Assembly (NCBI GenBank): GCA_028285495.1 | Contig: JANQPB010000035.1 | Span: 1 to 64,000, forward strand | Origin: Acidimicrobiales bacterium | Lineage (GTDB): Bacteria > Actinomycetota > Acidimicrobiia > Acidimicrobiales > SZUA-35 | Length of the DNA stretch: 64,000 nt | Direction: 5' to 3' | Part shown: piece by piece, positions 51,135 through 61,118 of the stretch | Layout of the letters: each line of letters begins with the position of its first letter | Numbering within the stretch: position 1 is the stretch's first letter | Notes under the pieces: model-generated | Databases searched by the model: none | Told to the model about the DNA's origin: nothing | What the model saw: only the letters and a program-made list of their open reading frames with translations | Program-made: the position numbers and the translations under genes

Positions 51135-52241
51135 TCAGTGGGCGGCGGTGAAGACGGCCTCGGCGACGGCCCCGAGGTCACCGGGGTCCCGCTCGGCCCA
51201 CCCGACCCGGAGCCCGTGCCGATGGTGGCGGATCAGCACGACGGCGATCTCGGCCGCCGGGTCGGCGCCCGGCGGTTGGCCGGGACGGCCGGTCGGACCG
51301 GCGCCGTCGACGGCGCCGCCGCTCACCCTGGGGTGACCGGCCGCCTCGATGGCCGGCGAGGTGCTCGGCGCCAGACCGGCGAACAGCACCTCGCAGCGGG
51401 GACGGCAGGCCTTCGCGGCGGCCCTGGCGACCGCCTGGACCGGCTCGCTCCCGCGCCCGACGCCGGTCCGGCGACCCCGCAGCCCCGGCTTGGTCGGCCG
51501 GGGCAGGGGCCAGTCGGCGTTGACCTCGGCCAGGACGTCGCCCCCTTCCGACTTGAGGGCGATCTGGGTCGACTCGTGGATCGTGTGGCGGAGCCCGAGG
51601 TCGACGCCGCGCTCGGCCATCGACGAGGCCAGGGCCCGGACGGCCGGCCCGAGCGCCGCGGCCGACGCACGGGGCAGCGAGGACGCTCGCAGGGCGGTCG
51701 CAGCCAGCACCCGGCCGTCCTCGACGGCTCCGTGCAGCCAGAGCCGGTGCCCGTCGAGGGGGATCTCCCGCCACGGGGTGCCGGCGGCCAGCTGCTCGGG
51801 CGACCGCCCGAGCAGCCGATCGAGCTGCTGTCGGAGCTGCAGCCCCGGGCCCCGGTCGTCCGGCCAGCCGGGTGGGGTCATCGTCCGCACGATCGGGCCG
51901 TCGTCCGGCCGGTCCGGGTGGGCACCGGCGGCGACGGCCAGGGCCCGCAGGCCGAACGCCTGCATCAGGGCCCGGAGGGCGGCATCGAGCACGGTGGCCT
52001 CGATCGAGGCGAGGCGGACCGCGCTCTGCCCGCCGACCAGCTCGACGAGGCCGGCCGGTGGTGCCGGTTGGTCGGCTGCACCGCCGGCGTCGACCAGGAT
52101 CCGGGCCAGGCCGCGCCCGAGGCCTCCCGGGCCCCGGCGGCGCTTGCGGTTGCCGCCGCTCCTGCGGCGACCGCGACCGGCTTCAGCGGTCTCGGCCGGG
52201 CCGGTCTCCTGGGGCGGACCATGCTGCGGCTGCGAGGTCAA
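51135..52241 (-). CDS. unrecognised protein with basic N-terminus
   Basis: I do not recognise this protein of about 368 residues. Codon use is strongly coding throughout. A basic, Arg/Gly-rich segment (RRRSGGNRKRRRGPGG) near residue 30 is followed by a region with alternating hydrophobic helices and strands (LIELVGGQSAV-like, ATVLDAALRALMQAFGLRAL). Later parts contain short conserved-looking strands such as EIAVVLIRHHRHGLRVGW. There is no signal peptide or membrane helix. TTG 52241 is chosen because TAGGGT (52269-52264) lies inside the longer version that starts at TTG 52283; the start remains uncertain. It is divergent from the epimerase gene. Confidence 0.6.
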   Translation of the reverse strand: MTSQPQHGPPQETGPAETAEAGRGRRRSGGNRKRRRGPGGLGRGLARILVDAGGAADQPAPPAGLVELVGGQSAVRLASIEATVLDAALRALMQAFGLRALAVAAGAHPDRPDDGPIVRTMTPPGWPDDRGPGLQLRQQLDRLLGRSPEQLAAGTPWREIPLDGHRLWLHGAVEDGRVLAATALRASSLPRASAAALGPAVRALASSMAERGVDLGLRHTIHESTQIALKSEGGDVLAEVNADWPLPRPTKPGLRGRRTGVGRGSEPVQAVARAAAKACRPRCEVLFAGLAPSTSPAIEAAGHPRVSGGAVDGAGPTGRPGQPPGADPAAEIAVVLIRHHRHGLRVGWAERDPGDLGAVAEAVFTAAH

Positions 52242-52297
52242 GGCTGTGCGGCGGATGCTCTCGACCCTACACCTATTCGACAAACCACGACAGTCTC

Positions 52298-52340
52298 ATT
52301 TGTGCAAATTAGGCAGATTTCTTCACAGGCTATTTGTGCA
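52298..52340. repeat. paired 9-bp direct repeats in an AT-rich intergenic island
   Basis: ATTTGTGCA occurs at 52298-52306 and 52332-52340, 34 bp apart. It lies in the most AT-rich stretch of the window, between the divergent starts at 52241 and 52440. Candidate binding sites for a regulator of one or both genes. Confidence 0.5.
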
Positions 52341-52439
52341 TATTCACCGCGTCTCTTGGCTGTCTTTGTCGAAGCATGGCGTTCGCTCGGCGGTGGTTGA
52401 CCAACCCGGAGCCAGCTGCGGCCCAGTAGGATCCACGTC

Positions 52440-52985
52440 GTGATCATCGAGCCGACCACCATCGACGGCCTGTACACGGTGGCGCCGGAGCGCCACGGCG
52501 ACGAGCGGGGCTTCTTCGCCCGCACGTGGTGCGTCGACGAGTTCGCCGAGGCCGGGCTGAGCCCCGAATTCGTCCAGGCCAGCGTCTCCTACAACGCCAA
52601 GGCCAACACCCTCCGGGGCATGCACTTCCAGCGCGAGCCCTACGGCGAAACGAAGCTCATCGCCTGTATCGCCGGCGCCGTCTCCGATGTGCTGCTCGAC
52701 CTCCGCCCCGAGTCGCCCAGCTATCTCGTGTGGGAGCGATTCGAGCTCACTGCGGATGGTGGCCTCCAGGTGCTGGCTCCGGCCGGGCTGGCCCACGGCT
52801 TCCAGACGCTGGTCGACGACTCGGTGGTCAGCTACCACATCGACACGTTCTACCAACCCGACCACTCCGCCGGGGTCCGCTGGGACGACCCGGCCTTCGG
52901 GATCGAGTGGCCGGCGGCGTCCGAGCGGATCATGTCGGACAAGGACCGCACCTGGCCCGACTTCGATGGGCCGGCGGCGACGTAG
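52440..52985 (+). CDS. dTDP-4-dehydrorhamnose 3,5-epimerase family protein
   Basis: RmlC-type cupin sugar epimerase, 181 residues. The family start DERGFFARTWC (about 21-31) is followed by the catalytic His region LRGMHFQREPYGETKLI (about 59-75), RFELTADGG, the AHGFQTLVDD strand and a terminal FGIEWP. The substrate may be dTDP-4-keto-rhamnose or another dTDP-sugar. GTG 52440 follows TAGGAT (52427-52432) by 7 nt. No rmlA, B or D lies beside it; its close neighbours are a DUF4910 gene and an epimerase, suggesting a special surface sugar. Confidence 0.85.
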   Translation: MIIEPTTIDGLYTVAPERHGDERGFFARTWCVDEFAEAGLSPEFVQASVSYNAKANTLRGMHFQREPYGETKLIACIAGAVSDVLLDLRPESPSYLVWERFELTADGGLQVLAPAGLAHGFQTLVDDSVVSYHIDTFYQPDHSAGVRWDDPAFGIEWPAASERIMSDKDRTWPDFDGPAAT

Positions 52986-53001
52986 CGAGCCGGGTGACCC
53001 G

Positions 53002-54366
53002 CTACCGCGGCTGCAACAGCTCGGCGTCGACCAACGACTGGGCCGTCACCTCCAGGCCGGCGCGATCGAGGCCGGACAGGGCGGCGATGTCGTCGAGCGA
53101 GCGCTCACCGTCCGAGTAGGCGAGCAGCCACAGCACCGCCATCTCGTCCGATTTCGAGGTGATCGCCCCGCCGACGCTGCCGTAGAGCCCCCGGCGGCCC
53201 AGCTGGGGCTCGCCGTGGGGCACGGTGTTGACGAACCGGGGCTCCCGGTCGACCGCCTCGATGGCGGCGACGATCAGACCGGCCGTGTCGGCCAGCGTCT
53301 CGTCGTCGACGAAGTCGAGATCGTCGTTCGACGTGTGGTACTCGGGATACGTGCCGTGCAGGCTCCGGCTGAGCCGGCCGACCGGCAGGTCGAAGCCGGG
53401 CGAGCAGAACTGCCGCTCGTCGTAGCCGTATGGGTAGTAGTCGACGATCTGACCGCCCCTGGCCGCGACGAGACGGGCCATCACCGAATCGATGCGCGCC
53501 GTCGACCGGCGCGACCGCTTGTAGGTCGCCGGTGCCCGGTCACCCGAGCCGGCGACGACCAGCCCGCTCGTGATCCGGTCGATGGCATCCCGGTTGTTGG
53601 CCAGCCAGGTGATCGACCCGATGGTGCCGGGGATGAACAGCAGCCGGATCGTGTGGCCGAGCGGTCCACCGGCGGCCAGGCGCCGCGCCGCCTCGGTGAC
53701 GGCGGCGATGCCCGAGAGGTTGTCGTTGGCCATCGACGGATGGCAGATGTGGGTCGTGACGAGGAACTCACCGGGGCCACTCGAGCCGTTGTCGCCGCTC
53801 CCCCGCCCGACGATCGTGGCCTCGCCGTAGCTCAGGTGCCCCGGCTCCAGGGTGGCGTCGATCCGGACGCGGTAGCGGCCCGGCGGAAGCCCGTCGAGCG
53901 TCCGCTGGTCGAGGCAGAGCCCCCAGGTCTCGTGGTAGTACGTGGTCCGGTAGGGCACGGCGTCCGGTCGGTCCGGCAGCGAGTGGAGGTGGGGCCGCAG
54001 GTCCTCGAGGTCGAGCTCGACGTCGACCGGGACCGAGTAGGACACGACGTGCAGGTTGCAGTCGTCGGTGTCGAGCACCCGCCCGTGCGGCCCGTCGAGG
54101 GTGGCACGGACCAGGTTCCACTCGTTCGGCACCGTCCAGTCGAGCACCGCCGTGCCGGACGGGACCTCGTGGCGCTCCCAGGTGAAGCGATCGCCGAGCG
54201 CCTCGGCCGCAGGGGCCAGCTCCTCCGCGATCAGGTCGAGCGTGGCCCGTACCCCGTCGCCGGTGATCGAGCGACAGAGCGGGAAGGCTCGTTCCATGAA
54301 CCGGCGCATCCGCTCCGGCTCACCCTGGTCGTGCATGTCCGGTTCCTCCCGGTCGATCGTCGTCAT
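53002..54366 (-). CDS. DUF4910 aminopeptidase-like protein
   Basis: A 454-residue protein of the DUF4910/DUF2172 family. The middle has an M28-like zinc peptidase pattern: THICHPSMANDNLSG (about 204-218) with His and Asp ligands, and later HTSNDDLDFV with His and Asp. A C-terminal winged-helix-like segment ends the protein. Genes of this family are common in surface polysaccharide and sugar-modification clusters, where the true reaction is unknown. ATG 54366 is used; ATG 54336 is an alternative. It follows the epimerase gene by 20 nt on the same strand. Confidence 0.8.
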   Translation of the reverse strand: MTTIDREEPDMHDQGEPERMRRFMERAFPLCRSITGDGVRATLDLIAEELAPAAEALGDRFTWERHEVPSGTAVLDWTVPNEWNLVRATLDGPHGRVLDTDDCNLHVVSYSVPVDVELDLEDLRPHLHSLPDRPDAVPYRTTYYHETWGLCLDQRTLDGLPPGRYRVRIDATLEPGHLSYGEATIVGRGSGDNGSSGPGEFLVTTHICHPSMANDNLSGIAAVTEAARRLAAGGPLGHTIRLLFIPGTIGSITWLANNRDAIDRITSGLVVAGSGDRAPATYKRSRRSTARIDSVMARLVAARGGQIVDYYPYGYDERQFCSPGFDLPVGRLSRSLHGTYPEYHTSNDDLDFVDDETLADTAGLIVAAIEAVDREPRFVNTVPHGEPQLGRRGLYGSVGGAITSKSDEMAVLWLLAYSDGERSLDDIAALSGLDRAGLEVTAQSLVDAELLQPR

Positions 54367-54386
54367 CGTCGAGTCCGCGTCCAGGC

Positions 54387-55379
54387 TCAGCCGCCGACCG
54401 GCGTCCCGGTGCGGTGTCGGCGGTACCAGGCGACCGTCGAGGTGAGCCCGTCGACCAGCCCGGTCGACGGAGCCCAGCCGAGCTGGGCCCTGGTCTGCTC
54501 GACGGCGGCGGCGCGGACCACCTCGTCGCTCCGGTCGGCCATCGACCCGAAGTGGGGCTCGGCCGGCGAACCGGTGACCTCGACCAGCGTCTCGACCACG
54601 TCGCGGATCGAGTGCAGCACCCCGGTGCCGAGGGGGACCGGGGCAGACGGCGCCGGATCGACCAGGCAGCAGCGGGCGACGCCCTCGGCCACGTCGCCGA
54701 CGTAGACCCAATCGACCAGCCGGGAGCCCGAGGACAGCTCGGGGGCGCGACCGTCGAGCAGCTGGTTGGTCACGTAGGGCACGAGCTTGGTGCCGTCCGG
54801 GGTCGCCGGCCCGTAGACCATGAAGATCTGGAGGTTGACCACCTCGATGCCGGCGCTGGCCCGGTAGTGGTCGCCGTACAGGTGGCTCGCCGCCTTGCTG
54901 AGGGCGTAGGGCGACGACGGCGCCTCGCCGGGACCGGGCTCCTCCAGGGACCCGGCGAGCAGGACCCGGGGCACCGCGGCGGCCCTGGCCGCCTCGAGCA
55001 GGTGCACGGTGCTGGCCACGTTGGCCTGGAACATCGGGAGCAGCAGCTCGGGGTCGCGAGCGCCCTTGACCAGGCTGGCCAGGTGAACGATGTGGGCGGG
55101 GGCGGCGGCCTCGACGGCCCTGGCGGTGGCCTCGGCGTCGGTCAGGTCGGCGTGGTGCCAGCGGACCGGCGTGTCGAACGACACCGACGGGTCGGGACGC
55201 CGGTTGACGGCGTGGACCTCGGCGCCCGACCGATGCAGCAGCTCGACCACGTGACCCCCGATGAATCCGGTGGCCCCGGTGACCAGCACCCTGGCCCCGT
55301 CGAAGCGAAGGCCCTCACCGGCGTCGGGCTCGTTCGCCCGGTCGGCGCCCGACCGACGTCCCTCGTCCGTTGGTGGCAT
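54387..55379 (-). CDS. NAD-dependent nucleotide-sugar epimerase/dehydratase
   Basis: Extended SDR enzyme, 330 residues. The dinucleotide motif VTGATGFIGGH (about 33-43) and the catalytic YALSK (about 158-162) are intact, with HLASLVKG and a nucleotide-sugar-binding C-terminal region. The substrate is not evident. The first 25 residues are disordered and charged. ATG 55379 lies 6 nt after TACAGT (55391-55386), so leaderless. It probably forms an operon with the DUF4910 gene and, with the convergent epimerase at 52440, a small sugar-nucleotide module. Confidence 0.87.
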   Translation of the reverse strand: MPPTDEGRRSGADRANEPDAGEGLRFDGARVLVTGATGFIGGHVVELLHRSGAEVHAVNRRPDPSVSFDTPVRWHHADLTDAEATARAVEAAAPAHIVHLASLVKGARDPELLLPMFQANVASTVHLLEAARAAAVPRVLLAGSLEEPGPGEAPSSPYALSKAASHLYGDHYRASAGIEVVNLQIFMVYGPATPDGTKLVPYVTNQLLDGRAPELSSGSRLVDWVYVGDVAEGVARCCLVDPAPSAPVPLGTGVLHSIRDVVETLVEVTGSPAEPHFGSMADRSDEVVRAAAVEQTRAQLGWAPSTGLVDGLTSTVAWYRRHRTGTPVGG

Positions 55380-55465
55380 GGGCTCACTGTAGGGGTCCCC
55401 GACCGCCGAGATGTCGCTCTCCGATCGACTTGAGGAGCATCGCCCGGTCTGCTGAGGTGACCGCC

Positions 55466-56602
55466 ATGGCCCAGCCCTTCACCATCTCCGTGCCTGACGA
55501 GGTGCTCGAGGACCTCCGCCGTCGACTGGCCCGCACCCGATGGCCCGAGGCCGAGACGGTCGACGACTGGAGCCAGGGCGCGCCGCTGTCGTACGTCCAG
55601 GAGGTCTGCCGCTACTGGGCCGAGGACTACGACTGGCGGGCGACCGAGGCCTCGCTCAACGAGCTCGACCACGAGATCGAGACCGTCGACGGGCTCGACA
55701 TCCACCTCGTGCACGCCCGGTCGCCCGAGCCGGACGCCCTGCCCCTCGTCATCACCCACGGCTGGCCCGGCTCGTTCGTCGAGTTCCTCGACGTCATCGG
55801 CCCGCTGTCCGACCCACGGGCCAACGGCGGCGACCCCGGTGACGCCTTCCACGTGATCTGCCCCTCGCTGCCCGGCTTCGGGTTCTCGGGCAAGCCGGAG
55901 CGGGCGGGGTGGGGTATCGACCGGGTGGCCGACGCCTGGATCTCCTTGATGGGCTCGCTCGGCTACGACCGGTGGGGCGCCCAGGGAGGCGACTGGGGCT
56001 CGGCGGTCACCACCGCCATCGGCGGACGCACCGGGTCGGGCTGCATCGGCATCCACGTCAACATGCCCAGGGGCCGCCCCGGTCCGGGCGACGAGCCCGT
56101 CGACGACGTCGAGCGCAACGTGCTGGCGGCCCTCGCCCACTACCAGGAGTGGGACTCGGGCTACTCGAAGCAACAGGCGACCCGACCGCAGACGCTCGGC
56201 TACGGGCTGACCGACTCCCCCGCCGGCCAGGCGGCTTGGATCCTCGAGAAGTTCTGGGCCTGGACCGACTGCGGGCACCCGGACGGCCACCCCGAGAACG
56301 CGATCCCGCGGGACCGGCTGCTCGACAACATCATGCTGTACTGGCTCAACGCCGCCGCCACGTCGTCGGCCCGCCTCTACTGGGAGAGCTTCGGCCGTCA
56401 TCAGCCCGACCCCGTCGTCGTGCCGACCGGCGTTGCCGCCTTCCCCAAGGAGATCCTGCCGAGCTCGCCTCGATGGTCGGCGTCGGTCTATCCCGACATC
56501 CGGCGGTGGACCGAGATGGAGCGGGGCGGTCACTTCGCGGCGATGGAGCAGCCGGAGCTGTTCGTCGACGACGTCCGGGCGTTCTTCCGAGAGCTGCGCT
56601 GA
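55466..56602 (+). CDS. epoxide hydrolase (EHN/alpha-beta hydrolase)
   Basis: A 378-residue alpha/beta hydrolase with the N-terminal epoxide hydrolase domain (PFTISVPDEVLEDLRRRL). The oxyanion HGWPGSF lies at about 96-102, the nucleophile Asp in GAQGGDWGS, and the general-base His in GGHFAAME near the end. It is probably a microsomal-type epoxide hydrolase acting on hydrophobic epoxides. ATG 55466 has GAGGTGA just upstream, which argues against the longer frame. It is followed after 13 nt by an LLM-class oxidoreductase, and the two may degrade the same xenobiotic or lipid. Confidence 0.9.
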   Translation: MAQPFTISVPDEVLEDLRRRLARTRWPEAETVDDWSQGAPLSYVQEVCRYWAEDYDWRATEASLNELDHEIETVDGLDIHLVHARSPEPDALPLVITHGWPGSFVEFLDVIGPLSDPRANGGDPGDAFHVICPSLPGFGFSGKPERAGWGIDRVADAWISLMGSLGYDRWGAQGGDWGSAVTTAIGGRTGSGCIGIHVNMPRGRPGPGDEPVDDVERNVLAALAHYQEWDSGYSKQQATRPQTLGYGLTDSPAGQAAWILEKFWAWTDCGHPDGHPENAIPRDRLLDNIMLYWLNAAATSSARLYWESFGRHQPDPVVVPTGVAAFPKEILPSSPRWSASVYPDIRRWTEMERGGHFAAMEQPELFVDDVRAFFRELR

Positions 56603-56615
56603 GGGGGTCGGCACC

Positions 56616-57686
56616 ATGGACCTCGGCATCTGCGTCGCCTCGAAGATCGACGACATCGACTACGTCGTCCGGGCCGAGGAGCTCGGCTACACCCACGCCT
56701 GGCTGGCCGACAGCCACATGATCTGGTCCGACCCGTACGCCTGCCTCGCCCTGGCCGCCGATCGGACCACCCGGATCCGGCTCGGCACCGGTGTCGCGGT
56801 GGCCGCCACCAGGCCGGCGCCGGTCACGGCGGCGTCGATCGCCACGATCAACCGGCTGGCCCCGGGCCGGACGTTCCTCGGCATCGGGACCGGCAACACG
56901 GCGATGCGGGTGATGGGCCACAAGCCGATGCCGATCGCCGAGTTCGACCGCTACCTGACCGAGCTGAGGCCGCTGCTGGCCGGCGAGGAGGGCCCGTTCA
57001 CCTGGCGGGGGCGGACCTCGCCGATCCGTCACATCATGGCCGACGACGGCTTCGTCGACTTCCGGCCCGCCATCCCCCTCTACGTGTCGGGGTTCGGGCC
57101 CCGCAGCCTCGGCCTGGCCGGGCGCCACGGCGACGGGGCCGTGTTGTCGATCCCACCGGACCCGGCGTTCATGGACCGGGTGTGGGGACCGGTCGAGCGG
57201 GGGGCGACGGAGGCCGGGCGGACGATCGACCGCGGCGCCTACCTGACGTGCTCGCTGACCACGATCGTGGTGACCGAACCGGGCGAGCCCACGGACTCCG
57301 AGCGGGTCAAGGACCTCTGCGGGGCCTTTGCCATCGCCTCGCTGCACTACAGCTACGACCAGTTCCGCAACTACGGCCGGGAGCCGACCGGGCCGGTGGC
57401 CGCCGTCTGGGAGGACTATCGGGCCGTGGTCGAGCAGGTCGAGGGGGAGCGGCGCCACCAGCGGGTCCACGCCGGCCACAACTGCTGGGTCCTCCCGGAG
57501 GAGCGCCGGTTCCTGACCCGGGAGCTGATCGAGGGCACCTGCATCGTCGGGACCCGCGACGAGGTGATCGAGCGGTTGCGGGCGCTCGACGACGCCGGGC
57601 TCGACCAGGTGATGATCCTCCCGCCGTTCGACCCGCGGTTCGAGGTGCTGGAGACGGTCGGGACCGAGATCCTGCCCTACGTGTAG
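56616..57686 (+). CDS. LLM class flavin/F420-dependent oxidoreductase
   Basis: TIM-barrel luciferase-like monooxygenase family protein, 356 residues. It begins LGICVASKIDD, with AEELGYTHAWLADSHMIWSDPYA (about 22-44). Then come LGTGVAVAATRPAPVTAASIATINRLAPGR, the GIGTGNTAM loop and IPLYVSGFGPRSLGLAGRHGDGAV. The pattern is closest to F420-dependent reductases rather than FMN monooxygenases, but the cofactor cannot be proved. ATG 56616 is preceded by GAGGGGG. Cotranscribed with the epoxide hydrolase. Confidence 0.88.
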   Translation: MDLGICVASKIDDIDYVVRAEELGYTHAWLADSHMIWSDPYACLALAADRTTRIRLGTGVAVAATRPAPVTAASIATINRLAPGRTFLGIGTGNTAMRVMGHKPMPIAEFDRYLTELRPLLAGEEGPFTWRGRTSPIRHIMADDGFVDFRPAIPLYVSGFGPRSLGLAGRHGDGAVLSIPPDPAFMDRVWGPVERGATEAGRTIDRGAYLTCSLTTIVVTEPGEPTDSERVKDLCGAFAIASLHYSYDQFRNYGREPTGPVAAVWEDYRAVVEQVEGERRHQRVHAGHNCWVLPEERRFLTRELIEGTCIVGTRDEVIERLRALDDAGLDQVMILPPFDPRFEVLETVGTEILPYV

Positions 57687-57708
57687 ACGCCTCCGTTCGG
57701 GCGAGCCC

Positions 57709-57731
57709 CCGACCCCGTCCGGCCCGGTCGG
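57709..57731. terminator. weak hairpin between convergent genes
   Basis: CCGACC and GGTCGG pair around an 11-nt loop, 4 bp before the stop codon of the convergent PhyH gene. It is weaker than the hairpins at 11989 and 22414. Confidence 0.35.
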
Positions 57732-57735
57732 CCGG

Positions 57736-58617
57736 TCAGGTCCGCTCGGCGTCGGCGTCGACCAGCTCGCTCGCCCCGAACGGGTTGTCGGCCGAGCTGG
57801 CGCCGTAGGCCGCGGCCTCCGTCTCGCTGTCGAGCCCGAGGGTGGCCGCCGGGCTCCGACCCTCGACGTGGCCCATGATCCCCCGGTACAGCTCGAAGCC
57901 GAGCAGCTGACGCAACCGGGGCGAGTAGTCGGCGAGCTGCTCGGGCGGCGTGCCGACATAGTGGTTCTGCTGGGTCCGGAAGAAGCCACGCACGTACTGG
58001 ACATTGAGGCCGAGCCGCCAGTCGTCCGCGGTGGTGTTCGGCCCGCCGCAGTGCCACAGCTGGCTGTCCATCACGAGCACGCTGCCGGCCGGCATCTCGG
58101 CCGCGACCGCCCGATCGAGCTCGGGCGCGTCGGTGGCCGTGCTCGGGTGCCCGGGCTCGCGGTGGGAACCGGGCACCAGACGGGTGCCACCGTTGTCGGC
58201 CGTGAAGTCGGTGAGGGCCCAGATCGTCGTGGCCATCATCGGCCGGTGGGGCCGGCCGATGCGGAACAGCCCGTCGTCGGCGTGCAGCCCCTGGAGCGCC
58301 TCGCCAGGGCCGATGTCCATCGCCGTCGTCCCGGACAGGAGGATCTCCGGCTCGAGCAGCTGCTCGACGAGCGGCAGCACGTTGTGGTGGACCGGCAGCT
58401 CCTGGAACACCGGGTCACGGGGAACCAGGTTGTAGAGCCGCCTCGTGTTGAAGCCCTCGGCCCGATTGCCCCGAGGCTCGATGCCGAGCTCGGTGAACTG
58501 GCGGCGGACGGCGTCGCGAAGCCGAGCCGTGAAGCCGGGATCCAGGGCGTCGGTCACCACCGTGTAGCCCTGGTCGTCGATCTCACCGAGGTGGCCGTCG
58601 AGCCGGTCCTGTTCCAT
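57736..58617 (-). CDS. phytanoyl-CoA dioxygenase family protein
   Basis: Fe(II)/2-oxoglutarate-dependent hydroxylase, 293 residues. The iron ligands are His-x-Asp in GLHADDG (about 110-116) and the distal His in DSQLWHCGGPN, and the 2-oxoglutarate Arg is nearby in DDWRLGLN. The N-terminus (GEIDDQGYTVVTDALDPGF) is typical. The substrate is unknown. ATG 58617 follows TAGGGT (58629-58624) by 6 nt, so leaderless. It is divergent from the second MoxR operon and convergent with the LLM gene. Confidence 0.88.
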   Translation of the reverse strand: MEQDRLDGHLGEIDDQGYTVVTDALDPGFTARLRDAVRRQFTELGIEPRGNRAEGFNTRRLYNLVPRDPVFQELPVHHNVLPLVEQLLEPEILLSGTTAMDIGPGEALQGLHADDGLFRIGRPHRPMMATTIWALTDFTADNGGTRLVPGSHREPGHPSTATDAPELDRAVAAEMPAGSVLVMDSQLWHCGGPNTTADDWRLGLNVQYVRGFFRTQQNHYVGTPPEQLADYSPRLRQLLGFELYRGIMGHVEGRSPAATLGLDSETEAAAYGASSADNPFGASELVDADAERT

Positions 58618-58729
58618 GCCGCGACCCTACCGACGGCCCGGGCGGTGCGGCCAGCGGGCGACGGCGCCGGCCGGGCCGGCCCGCGGCCGGCTGGGTCGGT
58701 CGGGGGCCGGTCGGTTATGGTGCCGGGCC

Positions 58730-59839
<1,110 letters not shown>

Positions 59840-59864
59840 GCATCGGGCCGCCGGCGGCGTCCCG

Positions 59865-61118
59865 ATGAGCCATCACGTCTCCGCCCGCTTCCTGGTCCTG
59901 ACCCTGGCCGGGGTCGCCGGGTTGGCGGTCGGGGTGGTGATCGGTCGGCCGGAGCTCGTCGTCGCCAGTACGCCGGCGGTGCTGCTGGCCACGCTCGGTG
60001 CGGCGCTGTACCGGCCACCGGAGCTGACGGTGTCGGTCACGGGACCGGCCCGGGCGGTCGAGGGTGACGAGGTCGATCTGGTCGTCACCGTCCGCTCCCC
60101 AACCGGGGTGCCCTGGCTGCAGATCGGGATCGAGGTGCCGCCCGACCTGACCCCGGTCGGCGGCGTTCGCCACGCCGTCGTGACCGTCCCGGCCCGCTCG
60201 ACGGCGACCGTTCGCTTCCCGATGGTCGCCGCCCGCTGGGGGGTGGCCGTGCCGAGCCGGCTCGAGCTGGTGGCCAGGAGCCGGTTCGGGCTGTTCGTGT
60301 CGTCGGTGGTGCACCGACCCGACGTGGCGGTCCGGGTCCACCCTCGGGACGGCAACCGGCGATCGGTCATCGTCCCGGCCCGGTTGCGGCCCCGGGTCGG
60401 CGACCATCGCTCGCCTCGCCACGGGCGGGGCGCCGACTTCGCCGAGGTCCGGCCCTTCCGTCCTGGCGACGCGCTTCGTGACCTCAACTGGCGGGTGTCG
60501 GCCAGGCAGGGCGATCGCTGGGTCACGCTGCGCCATCCGGACCAGTCGGGCGATCTCGTCCTGCTGCTCGACACCTTCCGGGACGCCGGCCCGGACGGCA
60601 ACCGGCTCGTCCAGCGGGCGGTCCGGGCGGCGATGAGCCTGGCCGACTCGAACCTCGATGCCCAGGACCGGGTCGGCCTGCTCGACGTCGGGCACCGCAT
60701 CCGCTGGTATCGCCCCCGGCAGGGTCGCCTCCAGAAGGCCAGGCTGTTCGATGCGTTGCTCGAGACCCAGGTCGAGCCCGGTCTCCGGGCCCCGTCGCTC
60801 GCCCGGCTCCCGCTGCACGACCTCGACGCCGGGACGATGGTCGTCATGCTGACCGGTCTGACCGACGCAGACATGAGCCTGCTGCCGATCGATCTGCGGG
60901 TCAACGGCATCCAGGTGGCGGTGCTCGACGTCGAGGTCGACGATCACCTGCCACCGGCCCGGTCGCGATCCGAGGAGCTGGCCGGCCGGCTGTGGCGGGT
61001 CGTCCGGGCCGAGCGCCGACAGCGGCTCGTGTCGAGCGGTGTTCCCGTCGTGACCTGGAGGGACGAGCAACCGCTCGAGCTGCCGGTGGCCGCCCTCACC
61101 CGGAGCCGGCGACGATGA
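59865..61118 (+). CDS. DUF58 domain protein (second copy)
   Basis: A 417-residue DUF58 protein with two membrane segments (about 10-45) and a beta-rich region. The signature is FAEVRPFRPGDALRDLNWR (about 189-207), followed by the VWA-like strand LVLLLDTFRDAG and a late TMVVMLTGLTD strand. Compared with the copy at 8275 the membrane anchor is longer. It is predicted to be handled by the preceding MoxR ATPase. The stop overlaps the next start as ATGA. Confidence 0.9.
   Translation: MSHHVSARFLVLTLAGVAGLAVGVVIGRPELVVASTPAVLLATLGAALYRPPELTVSVTGPARAVEGDEVDLVVTVRSPTGVPWLQIGIEVPPDLTPVGGVRHAVVTVPARSTATVRFPMVAARWGVAVPSRLELVARSRFGLFVSSVVHRPDVAVRVHPRDGNRRSVIVPARLRPRVGDHRSPRHGRGADFAEVRPFRPGDALRDLNWRVSARQGDRWVTLRHPDQSGDLVLLLDTFRDAGPDGNRLVQRAVRAAMSLADSNLDAQDRVGLLDVGHRIRWYRPRQGRLQKARLFDALLETQVEPGLRAPSLARLPLHDLDAGTMVVMLTGLTDADMSLLPIDLRVNGIQVAVLDVEVDDHLPPARSRSEELAGRLWRVVRAERRQRLVSSGVPVVTWRDEQPLELPVAALTRSRRR

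Noticed and set aside
52397..52402. TTGACC as -35 of the epimerase gene
   Set aside because: The spacer to the -10 TAGGAT at 52427 is 24 bp, too long for a normal promoter.
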